Source: Patescibacteria group bacterium (GTDB lineage: Bacteria; Patescibacteriota; Patescibacteriia; UBA9934; GWF2-40-263). Taken from it: DNA of 11,338 nt. Below are positions 1 through 6,686 of the stretch, one piece after another (position 1 is the first letter of the stretch; each line of letters opens with the position of its first letter). The notes beneath the pieces were generated by a model that was given only the letters and a program-made list of their open reading frames with translations, did no database searches and was not told the DNA's origin. The position numbers were made by a program, and so were the translations under genes. The DNA is taken from positions 1 through 11,338 of the forward strand of contig SCSL01000047.1 of NCBI GenBank assembly GCA_004298405.1, given 5' to 3'.

Positions 1-2
1 AC

Positions 3-104
3 CGATTTATTGATGACATTGATGTTGCTACCGATGACCTCGTGACGTTTCTCAACACAACAACATTTCCTTACACCTTACTTGGGATGAGTCCTGTTTC
101 TTAG
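3..104 (+). pseudogene. Possible C-terminal remnant of an integrase-type (rve) transposase
   Basis: An open frame enters from the window edge and stops with TAG at 102-104, giving about 33 residues. The tail, roughly DDLVTFLNTTTFPYTLLGMSP, has the spacing of the C-terminus of IS3/IS481-type transposases, where a helix is followed by a YN..RPH..LG..SP block. Here the L-G-M-S-P end is visible but the RPH part is not, so it would be decayed. It lies directly before a truncated IS982 transposase in another frame, which fits a nest of broken mobile DNA. It could equally be the tail of an unrelated gene. The resemblance is by eye only. Confidence 0.25.
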
Positions 105-105
105 T

Positions 106-618
106 GTGAGCACTATAGTGAAACACACCGACGCGACAGACATTCCTGTGTGCTTGGTGAAGAATGCAAAGCGTCACAAAACGATGAGTCCATGCTCTAC
201 GTGGGGACATTCAGGAAAAGGCTGGTTTTATGGGCTGAAACTGCATGCCACGGCAGATCTCAATGGACTCCTGCTGGCCATCACATTCACACCAGCCTCG
301 GGGAGTGAACGAGAACAGTTCCTCATCCTCAATGAGGATCTCAGAGGTCTGTTCGTCGCCGATGCTGGTTACGTCTCGCAAAAACTTTCAGATGCGTTTA
401 ATCGTGAGGGCGAACGCATCTTCTTCGCCAAGCCTTACAAGACCATGAAGAAGCTCATCACCGCTTGGCAGTATCATCTCTATAACACCCGTGTCAGAAT
501 TGAGAACACGTTTCGTTCACTGAAAATGTTTCACGGGTTTCTTACGTCACTTCCTCGTTCCATAGACGGGTACCTAGGTAATTACGTGTGGTCGTTGCTT
601 GCACACGTGCTGACCTAA
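106..618 (+). pseudogene. IS982-family DDE transposase, N-terminally truncated
   Basis: The 170-residue frame from GTG 106 matches the catalytic half of IS982-type transposases. Visible signatures are DATDIPVC (first catalytic Asp, residue 9), KGWFYGLKLH (39-48), FVADAGY (second Asp, 86), RIENTF (catalytic Glu, 133) and the terminal DGYLGNYVWSLLAHVL block. IS982 transposases usually run near 290 residues; about 110 N-terminal residues are missing, and an in-frame TGA at 88-90 closes the upstream reading. The GTG start is therefore probably not a natural start. The DDE triad looks intact, so loss came from truncation or a frameshift rather than point mutation of the active site. The frame stays open for 34 more codons beyond the TAA at 616-618, until TAG at 721-723. 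No terminal inverted repeats could be recognised, so the element's ends are undefined. Confidence 0.75.
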
Positions 619-727
619 ATTGATCTCACCATCCACGACTTTCTCCGCGAACGTCACTTCCGTGATGGATGTTTTTGTTTGTCTATGAACGGAGACGAAA
701 ACGAGTTTTGTAATTCAAAGTAGATGA
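619..727 (+). other. Gap between the transposase remnant and the PIN remnant
   Basis: This stretch of about 110 bases carries no recognisable gene, terminator or promoter. The transposase frame continues without a stop to 721-723, but the predicted residues match nothing I recognise, so this may be chance or a former C-terminal extension. Confidence 0.4.
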
Positions 728-949
728 AGAATCAAGGATCCGAACACTCCTTACACTCAATTGCTCAAAAAGCTTCAATCTTGGCAAGAACAAGAAAAAA
801 AACATGTGCTGGACTTACTCATTGCCGCCACAGCTATTGAACTTGGTGTTCCCCTCGTCACGAAAAATACCAAAGACTTCAAAAACATTCCTGATCTGCA
901 AGTTGTCACGCAGATCCCTTCCCTCCCAATTTCTCAAACGCGGCTTTGA
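728..949 (+). pseudogene. C-terminal fragment of a PIN-domain (VapC-like) toxin
   Basis: The frame opens after TGA 725-727 and runs to TGA 947-949. It contains LDLLIAATAIELGVPLVTKN followed by TKDFKNIPDL, the signature of the second half of a PIN-domain ribonuclease: Asp before the IAA helix and Asp in the N-x-x-DF block, two of the four metal-binding acids. The N-terminal half with the first Asp and the Glu is missing, there is no ATG, and the only plausible start is TTG 761. No VapB-type antitoxin is seen. A PIN domain normally ends soon after the strand LQVV, yet this frame continues about 13 residues and overlaps the 3' end of convergent murD by 44 bp. It is a dead toxin remnant, probably left by the same rearrangements that broke the neighbouring IS. 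Confidence 0.7.
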
Positions 950-2381
950 ACTGATCCCCTCGGTCAAACTCATTTTTGAAAATCCCAAAGCTTGAAGTTC
1001 CTGGCGAGAGCAGAATCACGTCGCCAAGCTTGGCGTTTTCATACGCAACACGAACGGCTTGCTCCATGGATTTTGCGCGCACGCTTGGGGCGCCGTCGCC
1101 AATTGATTGTTCGATATCATTTGCGGCATCGCCCTCAAACACCACTACGTACTTACACTGCTCTCCAATCATCTTGCCCATTTCGGTGAAGCTCAGCCCC
1201 TTTGACGAACCTCCACAAATCAACACGATATTTCCGCCCTTGCCAAACCGTTTGAGCGCGGCCATGACGCCTTCGGGGCTGGTGCCTGTCGTATCGTTCA
1301 CAAACAACACCCCTTCAACTTCTCCCAAAATCTCTTGTCGCCCAGGCAAACCAGCAAACGTCTTGAGCGACGCGTGGATGTCTTCATCTAAAACGCCTGC
1401 CAGATGCGCCGCAAGCGAGGCACACAACGCGTTCATGATGTTATGCTCGCCTTCGAGTTTAATGTCATGAACATGTGCATAGTTCGTCACAGCGCCGTCG
1501 ATCCGACGAACCAAATTGTCCCCATCTCGATACACTCCGTTAACGCCCTCTGGGAGCGACTTGGCGGAGAACCAGTAGATATGTTTGGACGGAATCCGAC
1601 TTGCAATCTCGTGCATGATCTCTTGATCCGCGTTGAGAATCGCCATCTGTTCTGGTTTCTGTTCTTGAAAAATTAATTCCTTTGCGGCCACGTAGGCCTC
1701 AAAGGAAGGATACCGATCGAGATGATCTTTGTAGGCGTTGGTGAGAATAGCCACCTGCGGTCCAATCCCTAATCCTTCGATGGACTCCAGGAGCCACGAG
1801 GAAAGCTCAAGCACAATCGGCACGGGTTGTGTCTCTTCTAAGAGCCAATCAAGATCTTCAAGCGGCGAACGGGTGATGTTTCCGGCAACAACGGTCTTTG
1901 GATGTTTGTGTTTGAGCATCTCTCCAAGAAGCGCGGTGGATGTCGATTTTCCACGTGTCCCTGTAATGGAAAAGATCGGGAAGGGACAGTAACGGAAAAA
2001 GAGGGATATGTCTGATTCAATCGGGACGCCATGTTCTTTTGCGAGCACGACAAATTCTGACTCTCGCGCCACGCCCGGGTTTTGAACGACCAAATCGACG
2101 TTCGTAAAATTATCCGCGTCGTGTTTTCCAAGAACAAATACGGGTTGATAAATATCGCGATCCGTAAACTGCGTCCGATACTCGGAATACCAATGCATGA
2201 TCTCCGAAACGGATTCGCGCAGCTCCTCTTCATCCTTCAGATCTGTAATCACAAGTTGGGCGCCATGGCGCATGAGCCATTTGGCGGCACCAATGCCAGA
2301 CCCTTTTTTGTACCGCCCCAATCCCATGACGGTCACGGGTGCGTCTTGAAAATTCTTCACGTTGGATAAATCGATGGACAT
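906..2381 (-). CDS. murD: UDP-N-acetylmuramoyl-L-alanine--D-glutamate ligase (MurD), divergent
   Basis: A cytoplasmic Mur ligase that adds D-Glu to UDP-MurNAc-L-Ala using ATP. The 491 residues show an N-terminal Rossmann-like domain with VMGLGRYKKG (18-27), the ATP loop GTRGKST (141-147, normally GTNGKT/S), ELSSW (192-196), DHLDRY (219-224), the lysine of AAKELIF (234) expected to be carbamylated, GEHN (311-314), LPGR (345-348), and a C-terminal domain with GGSSKG (390-395) and LSPGTSSFGIFKN (458-470). The last two correspond to the D-Glu pocket of E. coli MurD (Lys348, Ser415, Phe422), which favours MurD over MurC or MurE. The usual NDSKATN block is NDTTGTS (362-368), losing the lysine. Its length is slightly above the usual 440-460. 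The ATG is preceded by GGAGG at 10 nt spacing, supporting this start. It has its own promoter and lies outside the mraY-ftsW-murG cluster. Confidence 0.93.
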   Translation of the reverse strand: MSIDLSNVKNFQDAPVTVMGLGRYKKGSGIGAAKWLMRHGAQLVITDLKDEEELRESVSEIMHWYSEYRTQFTDRDIYQPVFVLGKHDADNFTNVDLVVQNPGVARESEFVVLAKEHGVPIESDISLFFRYCPFPIFSITGTRGKSTSTALLGEMLKHKHPKTVVAGNITRSPLEDLDWLLEETQPVPIVLELSSWLLESIEGLGIGPQVAILTNAYKDHLDRYPSFEAYVAAKELIFQEQKPEQMAILNADQEIMHEIASRIPSKHIYWFSAKSLPEGVNGVYRDGDNLVRRIDGAVTNYAHVHDIKLEGEHNIMNALCASLAAHLAGVLDEDIHASLKTFAGLPGRQEILGEVEGVLFVNDTTGTSPEGVMAALKRFGKGGNIVLICGGSSKGLSFTEMGKMIGEQCKYVVVFEGDAANDIEQSIGDGAPSVRAKSMEQAVRVAYENAKLGDVILLSPGTSSFGIFKNEFDRGDQFKAAFEKLGGKGSA

Positions 2382-2394
2382 AATTACTCATCCT

Positions 2395-2415
2395 CCCCTC
2401 CTTTTTAAGGAGGGG
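2395..2415 (-). repeat. Perfect 9-bp palindrome in the murD leader
   Basis: CCCCTCCTT (2395-2403) and AAGGAGGGG (2407-2415) are perfect reverse complements around a 3-nt loop. The flank continues with TTGGGGGTGG. From memory, this CCTCC/GGAGG palindrome with a G-rich flank recurs in many bacterial genomes as a short dispersed repeat. On the minus strand it lies 13 nt upstream of the murD ATG, and its 3' arm supplies an AAGGAGG Shine-Dalgarno-like sequence while its 5' arm is the exact anti-sequence. There is no T-run after it, so it is not a normal terminator. Confidence 0.75.
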
Positions 2416-2434
2416 TTGGGGGTGGTTATGAGCT

Positions 2435-2443
2435 ATTGTAGCA
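2435..2443 (-). promoter_or_regulatory. Extended -10 promoter of murD
   Basis: The minus strand reads TGCTACAAT, a TGn-extended -10 box (TACAAT matches TATAAT at 5 of 6). No good -35 is seen at 17 nt. Transcription would start near 2428, giving a leader of about 46 nt that contains the palindrome at 2395-2415. Confidence 0.5.
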
Positions 2444-2480
2444 CAGCTCTCGTCCACTCATGTTTTCATCGTACCTCATC

Positions 2481-3146
2481 CTACCTTCGACGAGACAGGT
2501 TCGAACGAGCCGACACGAGCGCTTCCTGCAATTCCTTCGCGCCTGTTTTGCTTGTCTGTACCCAATCACTCATCTCCACAGACAGACTCATCAAACTTAA
2601 TGACTCGACAATTCGACCGATATAAACAAGCGCAAGGCGATATTCCTCTTTGGCAACTTCGCACCCAACATCGTCTTCATGCATCTCTTCGCACAGCGCT
2701 GTAAAAATTTTCAGGGGGACAAGATTCACGTTTGCATAGACACGGAAACATTCTCCCGCATACCCACCGCCCTGCTCGTACACCTGCTTGGCAACCGATT
2801 TCACCCCTATCGCCCATCGCTTTGCCTGTTGATAGAGCGGGTGCGATCGAACATGCACAAGCTCCTGTTGCCATGTTTCGAATGGGTCTGAAGGAGCCAC
2901 GAGCGGTTGGCGAGCAGAAAGAACCGCAGGTGGTGGCGGTTCCAGGACGTCAAACCCAAGCCGACTGGAAAGTTCCCGGTCGGATCGCTCCTCTGTTTCT
3001 AATTGTTCACCAAGAACAGCTGATTCAAACAAAGACCCCGTTTCCGTATCATGAAACGCCTCGTATAAATCCTCCAGTTCATCTTCCAGGACATCAATTT
3101 CGTCACGATGAAATACCCACGGATAGTCGCGGTCTTGCTGGGTCAT
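2481..3146 (-). CDS. Unknown acidic, helical protein co-encoded with translin and P-type ATPase
   Basis: I do not recognise this 221-residue protein. Residues 1-65 are strongly acidic (for example DEIDVLEDELEDLYEAFHD, 15-33), 66-90 are proline-rich and probably a linker, and 100-190 look like a compact helical bundle. That bundle has a conserved-looking core: HPLYQQAKRWAI (102-113), FRVYANVNLVPLKI (134-147) and EEYRLALVYIGRIVESL (167-183). The bundle resembles, weakly, the four-helix-bundle (S23/Avd-like) family; this is a guess. No signal peptide or membrane segment is visible. Its ATG overlaps the stop of the translin gene in an ATGA, so the two are translationally coupled and likely work together. 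No terminator is visible between its TAG (2481-2483) and murD. Confidence 0.7.
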   Translation of the reverse strand: MTQQDRDYPWVFHRDEIDVLEDELEDLYEAFHDTETGSLFESAVLGEQLETEERSDRELSSRLGFDVLEPPPPAVLSARQPLVAPSDPFETWQQELVHVRSHPLYQQAKRWAIGVKSVAKQVYEQGGGYAGECFRVYANVNLVPLKIFTALCEEMHEDDVGCEVAKEEYRLALVYIGRIVESLSLMSLSVEMSDWVQTSKTGAKELQEALVSARSNLSRRR

Positions 3147-3727
3147 ATCCCATCACGTCTTCGAATCGCCAAATCGTACGTCATTTGCTCGAGATGACTC
3201 AAATTCTTTTTGGCTTGGTCAAATTTATTTCGAAGATAGCCAGTAAGATCTAAATCCAACAAAAACTCGATGATCATCGCTACAACGTCTTGAACTTCTG
3301 ACACGACTTCTGGATGACCGAGTGTCACCTGGCGCGTTGCATACCGAACCATCTCACCTGTTGCATCACACAGTCCGGCTAAGTACACAGACGGCTCGTT
3401 CGCTCGCGACTCGAGGGTGACAATCTTTTTTGTGGTGAGATATCCCTCAAAGAGTCGCGCCTCCGCATACTCCTCAAGCGCCGCATGATACGATCCCTCT
3501 TCCTTCAACTCTGGGATGACGCGGATCGTTTTTTCAACGGAATCAAACTGCTTTGCGGCATGGGCGAGATGCTCAGCCGCCTCTTTGAGATCATTTCTGT
3601 GCAGAGAAAAAATAGCGCGCTTGGATTTTGAGAGCGCTTCGTTGGATCTTGCAATAAGTTCTCGTCGCGCTTGGCTTTGCGCCTGGTACTTTTTCTGAAT
3701 CTGAGCGAACACGCGTGGTCTTTTCAT
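3143..3727 (-). CDS. Translin-family protein
   Basis: Translin and its partner TRAX form hollow nucleic-acid-binding octamers; TRAX and some archaeal translins cleave RNA (the C3PO nuclease). The 194 residues show the all-helical family pattern in order: RRELIARSNEALSKSKRAIFSLHR (21-44), GSYHAALEEYAEARLFEGYL (78-97), VYLAGLCDATGEMVRYA (114-130) and LRNKFDQAKKNLSHLEQMTYDLAIR (165-189). Length is somewhat under eukaryotic translin (about 228). Acidic residues E86 and E89 in the EEYAEA helix, and D121 and E125 in the GL.D.TGE block, sit where I would place the catalytic acids of TRAX, so nuclease activity is possible; that alignment is by eye. The ATG overlaps the ATPase TGA and the TGA overlaps the next ATG (ATGA both times). 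Translins are mostly eukaryotic and archaeal, so a bacterial copy in a transporter operon is notable. Confidence 0.82.
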   Translation of the reverse strand: MKRPRVFAQIQKKYQAQSQARRELIARSNEALSKSKRAIFSLHRNDLKEAAEHLAHAAKQFDSVEKTIRVIPELKEEGSYHAALEEYAEARLFEGYLTTKKIVTLESRANEPSVYLAGLCDATGEMVRYATRQVTLGHPEVVSEVQDVVAMIIEFLLDLDLTGYLRNKFDQAKKNLSHLEQMTYDLAIRRRDGI

Positions 3728-6381
3728 ACAGGCACTCTTAGATTTTTATTGTTCTTTTTGAGGAGAAAAAACTCTTTCGTCAGCTCAATCACCACAAGTT
3801 TTATGACTCCTATCGTAAGCAATAGGCTCCAGTCGGACAAGCTCAACGGCACAATCTGGAAAATGGACTGGAAGAACGGGGTAAGAAGCGCGACAAGCAA
3901 AAGACCAAGTCCCATCGCGACACCCAACACAAGCCACACGTTGGAAAGCGGATTGATGCGGAAGATCGTGCATCGGAAACTCTTCACGGCGAATACATAA
4001 ATGAGCGTATCGATCCCAACGGCGGCAAACATCATACTGCGAATGAATGCGACATCTTCTGAAAAAGAAAGGAGCCAGAGGTAGAGTCCAAATAACACCA
4101 CATTGGTCATGATGGCGATCGTGAGAATAAGCCGTACCAGAAACGCATCAAGCACCGGTTCCTCACGTGGACGTGGAGGTTGCCGCATGATTCCCTTTTC
4201 GGCTGGTTCAATAGTGAGCCCGATAGCAGGAAACGTATCCGTCACCAGATTGATCCACAGAATTTGCGCCGCCAACAGCGGAAGCGGGAGTCCGAAGACA
4301 AGCGAACCGCCTACGAGGAGCAGCTCGGTAAAACTTCCTGCAAGGAGATACACCGTCGTCTTGCGTACATTATCAAAAATCACGCGTCCCTCTTCAATGG
4401 CGGCGGTTATGGTCCCAAGATCGTTATCGAGAATGACCATGTCACTCGCCTGCTTGGCCACTTCTGTCCCAGATCCAACGGCCACTCCAATGTCCGCGGC
4501 CTTTAACGCGGGGGCATCATTCACCCCATCACCTGTCATGGCAACAACTTCTCCGCGAGCCTGCCAGGCGTTTACGATCCGAATCTTATGCCGCGGCTCA
4601 ACCCGTGCGTAAATAGAAATATGCTCCACGCGACGTTTGAGCTCCTCGTCGCTCCACGCATCAAGTTGTGAGCCCACAACGACCGACTCAGGCCCTACAA
4701 CAAATCCGGCTTCCAACCCGATAGCACGAGCTGTTTCTGGATGATCACCTGTCACCATGATTGTACGGATACCAGCAAACTTTGCCGCCTGGATCTGCTC
4801 ACGGATCTGCGGTCGCAAGGGATCGCGCAATCCAACGAGTCCCAAAAACGTAAACCCCTCCATCGTTTCTCGAGAAAGTCGGGGGGCATCTGGATCCACG
4901 GTTCTTGTTGCGATGGCAATAAGCCGTATCCCTTTTCGCGACAAAGAAATAATCTCTTGGGTGAGTTCATCGCGTCGCGCTTGAGTGAGTGTTCCCATCT
5001 TCCCATCAACCTGGATCATCGAACAAAATAGTAAAACAACATCAGGAGCTCCCTTAAGGAATACTTCCGTCTTTTTTCCTGACGCGTGCGCCGTGACCAT
5101 GTACTTATACGCACTGTCAAAGGGAATCTCCCAGACGCGCGGAAAATGGAACGAGAGTGTTCTAAGATCCAACTGTTGTTCCAAGACAGCCGCAAGCAAT
5201 GCGCGCTCGGTTGGACTCCCGCGCAGAGGATCCCGATGATCTTCCACAATCTGCGCATCGTTACACAACGCCATGACCTCAAACAGCTTACGCATCGCCG
5301 CATGTGGCTCCTCACCGGCGGAAAATGGATACGTCCACGTTTGCTTGGGAGTAATGAGATGCGTGACACGCATTTCCCCCTCCGTAATCGTTCCGGTCTT
5401 ATCCGAACAAATGATTGAGACAGAGCCTAGCGTTTCGGCAGCAACCAGACGACGCACAAGGGACTTTCTGTGCAAGATACGTTGCATCCCAATAGCAAGA
5501 ATTACCGTGACGGAAACGATAAGTCCCTCCGGAATCGCCGCAACAGCAAGCGCAACCGAAAGCTCGAACATTTCATGCACAGGCCGTCCAAAAAGAATCC
5601 CGACCACAAAAAGACCAACAACCAACAGAACAACCAATGTCGCTATCCAGCGCGCCAGTCGCCTGAGTTGTTCTTGGAGAGGGGTATGAGACTCCTGAGT
5701 TTCTTGCACAAGCGTCGCAATGCGTCCAATCTCGGTCTGGGTTCCTGTGGCAACCACCACGGCTGTTCCACCACCGCCAACGATATGTGTCCCAGCATGG
5801 AGCATATTTATCCGCTCCGCCATCGGACAACCCGCCTCCAATCGTGTTTCCATTTTATGGACAGGAAACGACTCGCCCGTGAGAGCCGCTTCGTTCACGA
5901 CTAACTCAACACTCTCAAGGATCCTCGCATCCGCGGTCACGCGATCTCCTGCATGCAAAACCAACACATCCCCAGGCACAATCTCCGTCGCCAAAATGGA
6001 CATCTCCTTTCCCGCGCGCAAGACAATGGATGTAGGCTGAACCAAGGCGCGAAGTTCCTCCAGCGTTTTGTTGGCTTTATACTCTTGAACGAATCCGATC
6101 ACTGTGTTCACAACAACAGCCGCAACGATCACACCAGCATCAACAAAATCTGAAAGAACCACACTGATCACGGTGGCTACGACCAATATCAAAATCAGAG
6201 GGCTCATAAACTGTCGCGCAAATACCTTCCACCATGGGTTGGACGTCCGACTTGGAAGAATATTTTTCCCGTACTGCTGGACGCGAAGCGGAATCTCGGT
6301 TGTGGAAAGTCCTTGGTGATTCGTCTCAAGCGCCGCAAGCGTATCCGCGACTGAACATGTGTGCCAAAGAAATGTTTCCAT
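3724..6381 (-). CDS. P2-type cation-transporting ATPase (calcium-pump-like)
   Basis: An 885-residue membrane pump that hydrolyses ATP through a phospho-aspartate, probably exporting Ca2+ or a similar divalent cation. Visible in order: N-terminal cation-ATPase domain with GLSTTEI (24-30); two membrane helices near 60-98; actuator motif TGES (168-171); helices near 245-295 with PEGL (284-287) in M4; phosphorylation motif DKTGT (327-331); nucleotide-binding KGAP (443-446); TGDHPETA (544-551); hinge GDGVNDAP (617-624); and six C-terminal helices from about 672. Compared with SERCA, site II ligands appear intact (E285, N711, D715). Site I keeps E686 and T714 but has Ser683 where SERCA has Asn768. 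It is full length for the family. It is the first gene of an operon with translin and an unknown protein. An extended -10 lies 12 nt before the ATG, so the mRNA is nearly leaderless, with no Shine-Dalgarno. Confidence 0.93.
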   Translation of the reverse strand: METFLWHTCSVADTLAALETNHQGLSTTEIPLRVQQYGKNILPSRTSNPWWKVFARQFMSPLILILVVATVISVVLSDFVDAGVIVAAVVVNTVIGFVQEYKANKTLEELRALVQPTSIVLRAGKEMSILATEIVPGDVLVLHAGDRVTADARILESVELVVNEAALTGESFPVHKMETRLEAGCPMAERINMLHAGTHIVGGGGTAVVVATGTQTEIGRIATLVQETQESHTPLQEQLRRLARWIATLVVLLVVGLFVVGILFGRPVHEMFELSVALAVAAIPEGLIVSVTVILAIGMQRILHRKSLVRRLVAAETLGSVSIICSDKTGTITEGEMRVTHLITPKQTWTYPFSAGEEPHAAMRKLFEVMALCNDAQIVEDHRDPLRGSPTERALLAAVLEQQLDLRTLSFHFPRVWEIPFDSAYKYMVTAHASGKKTEVFLKGAPDVVLLFCSMIQVDGKMGTLTQARRDELTQEIISLSRKGIRLIAIATRTVDPDAPRLSRETMEGFTFLGLVGLRDPLRPQIREQIQAAKFAGIRTIMVTGDHPETARAIGLEAGFVVGPESVVVGSQLDAWSDEELKRRVEHISIYARVEPRHKIRIVNAWQARGEVVAMTGDGVNDAPALKAADIGVAVGSGTEVAKQASDMVILDNDLGTITAAIEEGRVIFDNVRKTTVYLLAGSFTELLLVGGSLVFGLPLPLLAAQILWINLVTDTFPAIGLTIEPAEKGIMRQPPRPREEPVLDAFLVRLILTIAIMTNVVLFGLYLWLLSFSEDVAFIRSMMFAAVGIDTLIYVFAVKSFRCTIFRINPLSNVWLVLGVAMGLGLLLVALLTPFFQSIFQIVPLSLSDWSLLLTIGVIKLVVIELTKEFFLLKKNNKNLRVPV

Positions 6382-6393
6382 AGGTTTGTGATA

Positions 6394-6402
6394 ATTCTAG
6401 CA
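6394..6402 (-). promoter_or_regulatory. Extended -10 promoter of the ATPase-translin operon
   Basis: The minus strand reads TGCTAGAAT, a TGn-extended -10 box (TAGAAT is 5 of 6). The -35 region is poor. The predicted start near 6387 leaves a leader of only about 6 nt before the ATG at 6381. Confidence 0.5.
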
Positions 6403-6436
6403 GAAATGAAAGAATCAGGCTTCCTCGCAGGCAAAG

Positions 6437-6461
6437 AAAAAAACGTCACGGACATGGCGTT
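6437..6461 (-). terminator. Weak terminator after tRNA-Lys
   Basis: On the minus strand AACG and CGTT can pair across an imperfect stem, followed by seven T residues (plus-strand A-run 6437-6443). It lies a few bases after the encoded CCA of the tRNA. The stem is short, so it may be a weak or processing-type end. Confidence 0.4.
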
Positions 6462-6466
6462 CTTTT

Positions 6467-6541
6467 TGGTGCGCTGGGTGGGATTTGAACCCACGACCAC
6501 GAGCTTAAAAGGCTCTTGCTCTACCCCTGAGCTACCAGCGC
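6467..6541 (-). tRNA. tRNA-Lys (anticodon UUU), CCA encoded
   Basis: The minus strand folds as a complete cloverleaf. The acceptor stem is GCGCTGG with CCAGCGC (perfect 7 bp), then TA at 8-9, D arm GCTC/GAGC, and an anticodon arm whose inner four pairs are Watson-Crick with an A-G mismatch at the outer pair. The anticodon loop is CTTTTAA, giving UUU at 6507-6509 (lysine). The variable loop is 5 nt, the T stem is GTGGG/CCCAC around TTCAAAT, and the discriminator A is followed by an encoded CCA (6467-6469). The gene is 75 nt. Its 5' end is only 2 bp from a large palindromic element, and the promoter that best explains its transcription lies on the far side of that element. Confidence 0.97.
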
Positions 6542-6543
6542 GC

Positions 6544-6670
6544 AGATCGTCCTAAAATTTGCGAGCTTGTCTTTCATGGGTCCCCGCCACCGCCTCACCG
6601 TAGGATTTACCTACGTCTCGGCGGCTGGCTTCCCCATTCAAGGCAATCTCATCAAATTTTAGGACGATCT
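6544..6670 (-). ncRNA. 127-bp structured palindrome, candidate RNA or mobile palindromic element
   Basis: AGATCGTCCTAAAATTTG (6544-6561) and its exact reverse complement (6653-6670) bound the element. Read on the minus strand, the inside also pairs: GAG-A-TTG with CAA-G-CTC, ATGGG with CCCAT, GCCA with TGGC, CCGCC with GGCGG (one bulged G), a 4x4 internal loop GAGA opposite GTGA, and an apical stem CGTAGG/CCTACG closed by TAAAT (plus strand 6599-6615). The result is a long unbranched rod. On the minus strand the internal loops are purine-rich and could form tandem G-A pairs; on the plus strand they would be pyrimidine mismatches, so the minus strand is the likelier RNA. A promoter ends about 17 bp upstream and tRNA-Lys starts 2 bp downstream. 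It lacks the SRP RNA apical tetraloop and signature. The alternative is a MITE-like insertion; no target-site duplication is visible. Confidence 0.55.
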
Positions 6671-6686
6671 CATCAGTAGTGGCGTG

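Noticed and set aside
1838..2233. Out-of-frame coding frames inside murD, ATPase, murG, ftsW and mraY
   Set aside because: They lie within clearly conserved genes, have low-complexity or Arg/Ser/Pro-rich products and match no family.
2395..2415. Palindrome as a transcription terminator for the 221-residue gene
   Set aside because: No T-run follows on the minus strand, and the murD promoter lies upstream of it, so termination there would silence murD.
2230..2457. Minus-strand frame containing HPQPLLKKEG
   Set aside because: This is the dispersed GGAGG palindrome translated by chance, overlapping the start of murD; it has no other gene-like features.
6544..6670. Signal recognition particle RNA
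   Set aside because: Length and rod shape are similar, but the apical GNAR-type tetraloop and the conserved symmetric/asymmetric loop sequences are absent.
6467..6670. tRNA-Lys as an integration (att) site with the palindrome as the attachment core
   Set aside because: Integrases normally use the 3' half of tRNAs; the palindrome is on the 5' side, no tRNA 3' duplicate was found, and no integrase gene is adjacent.
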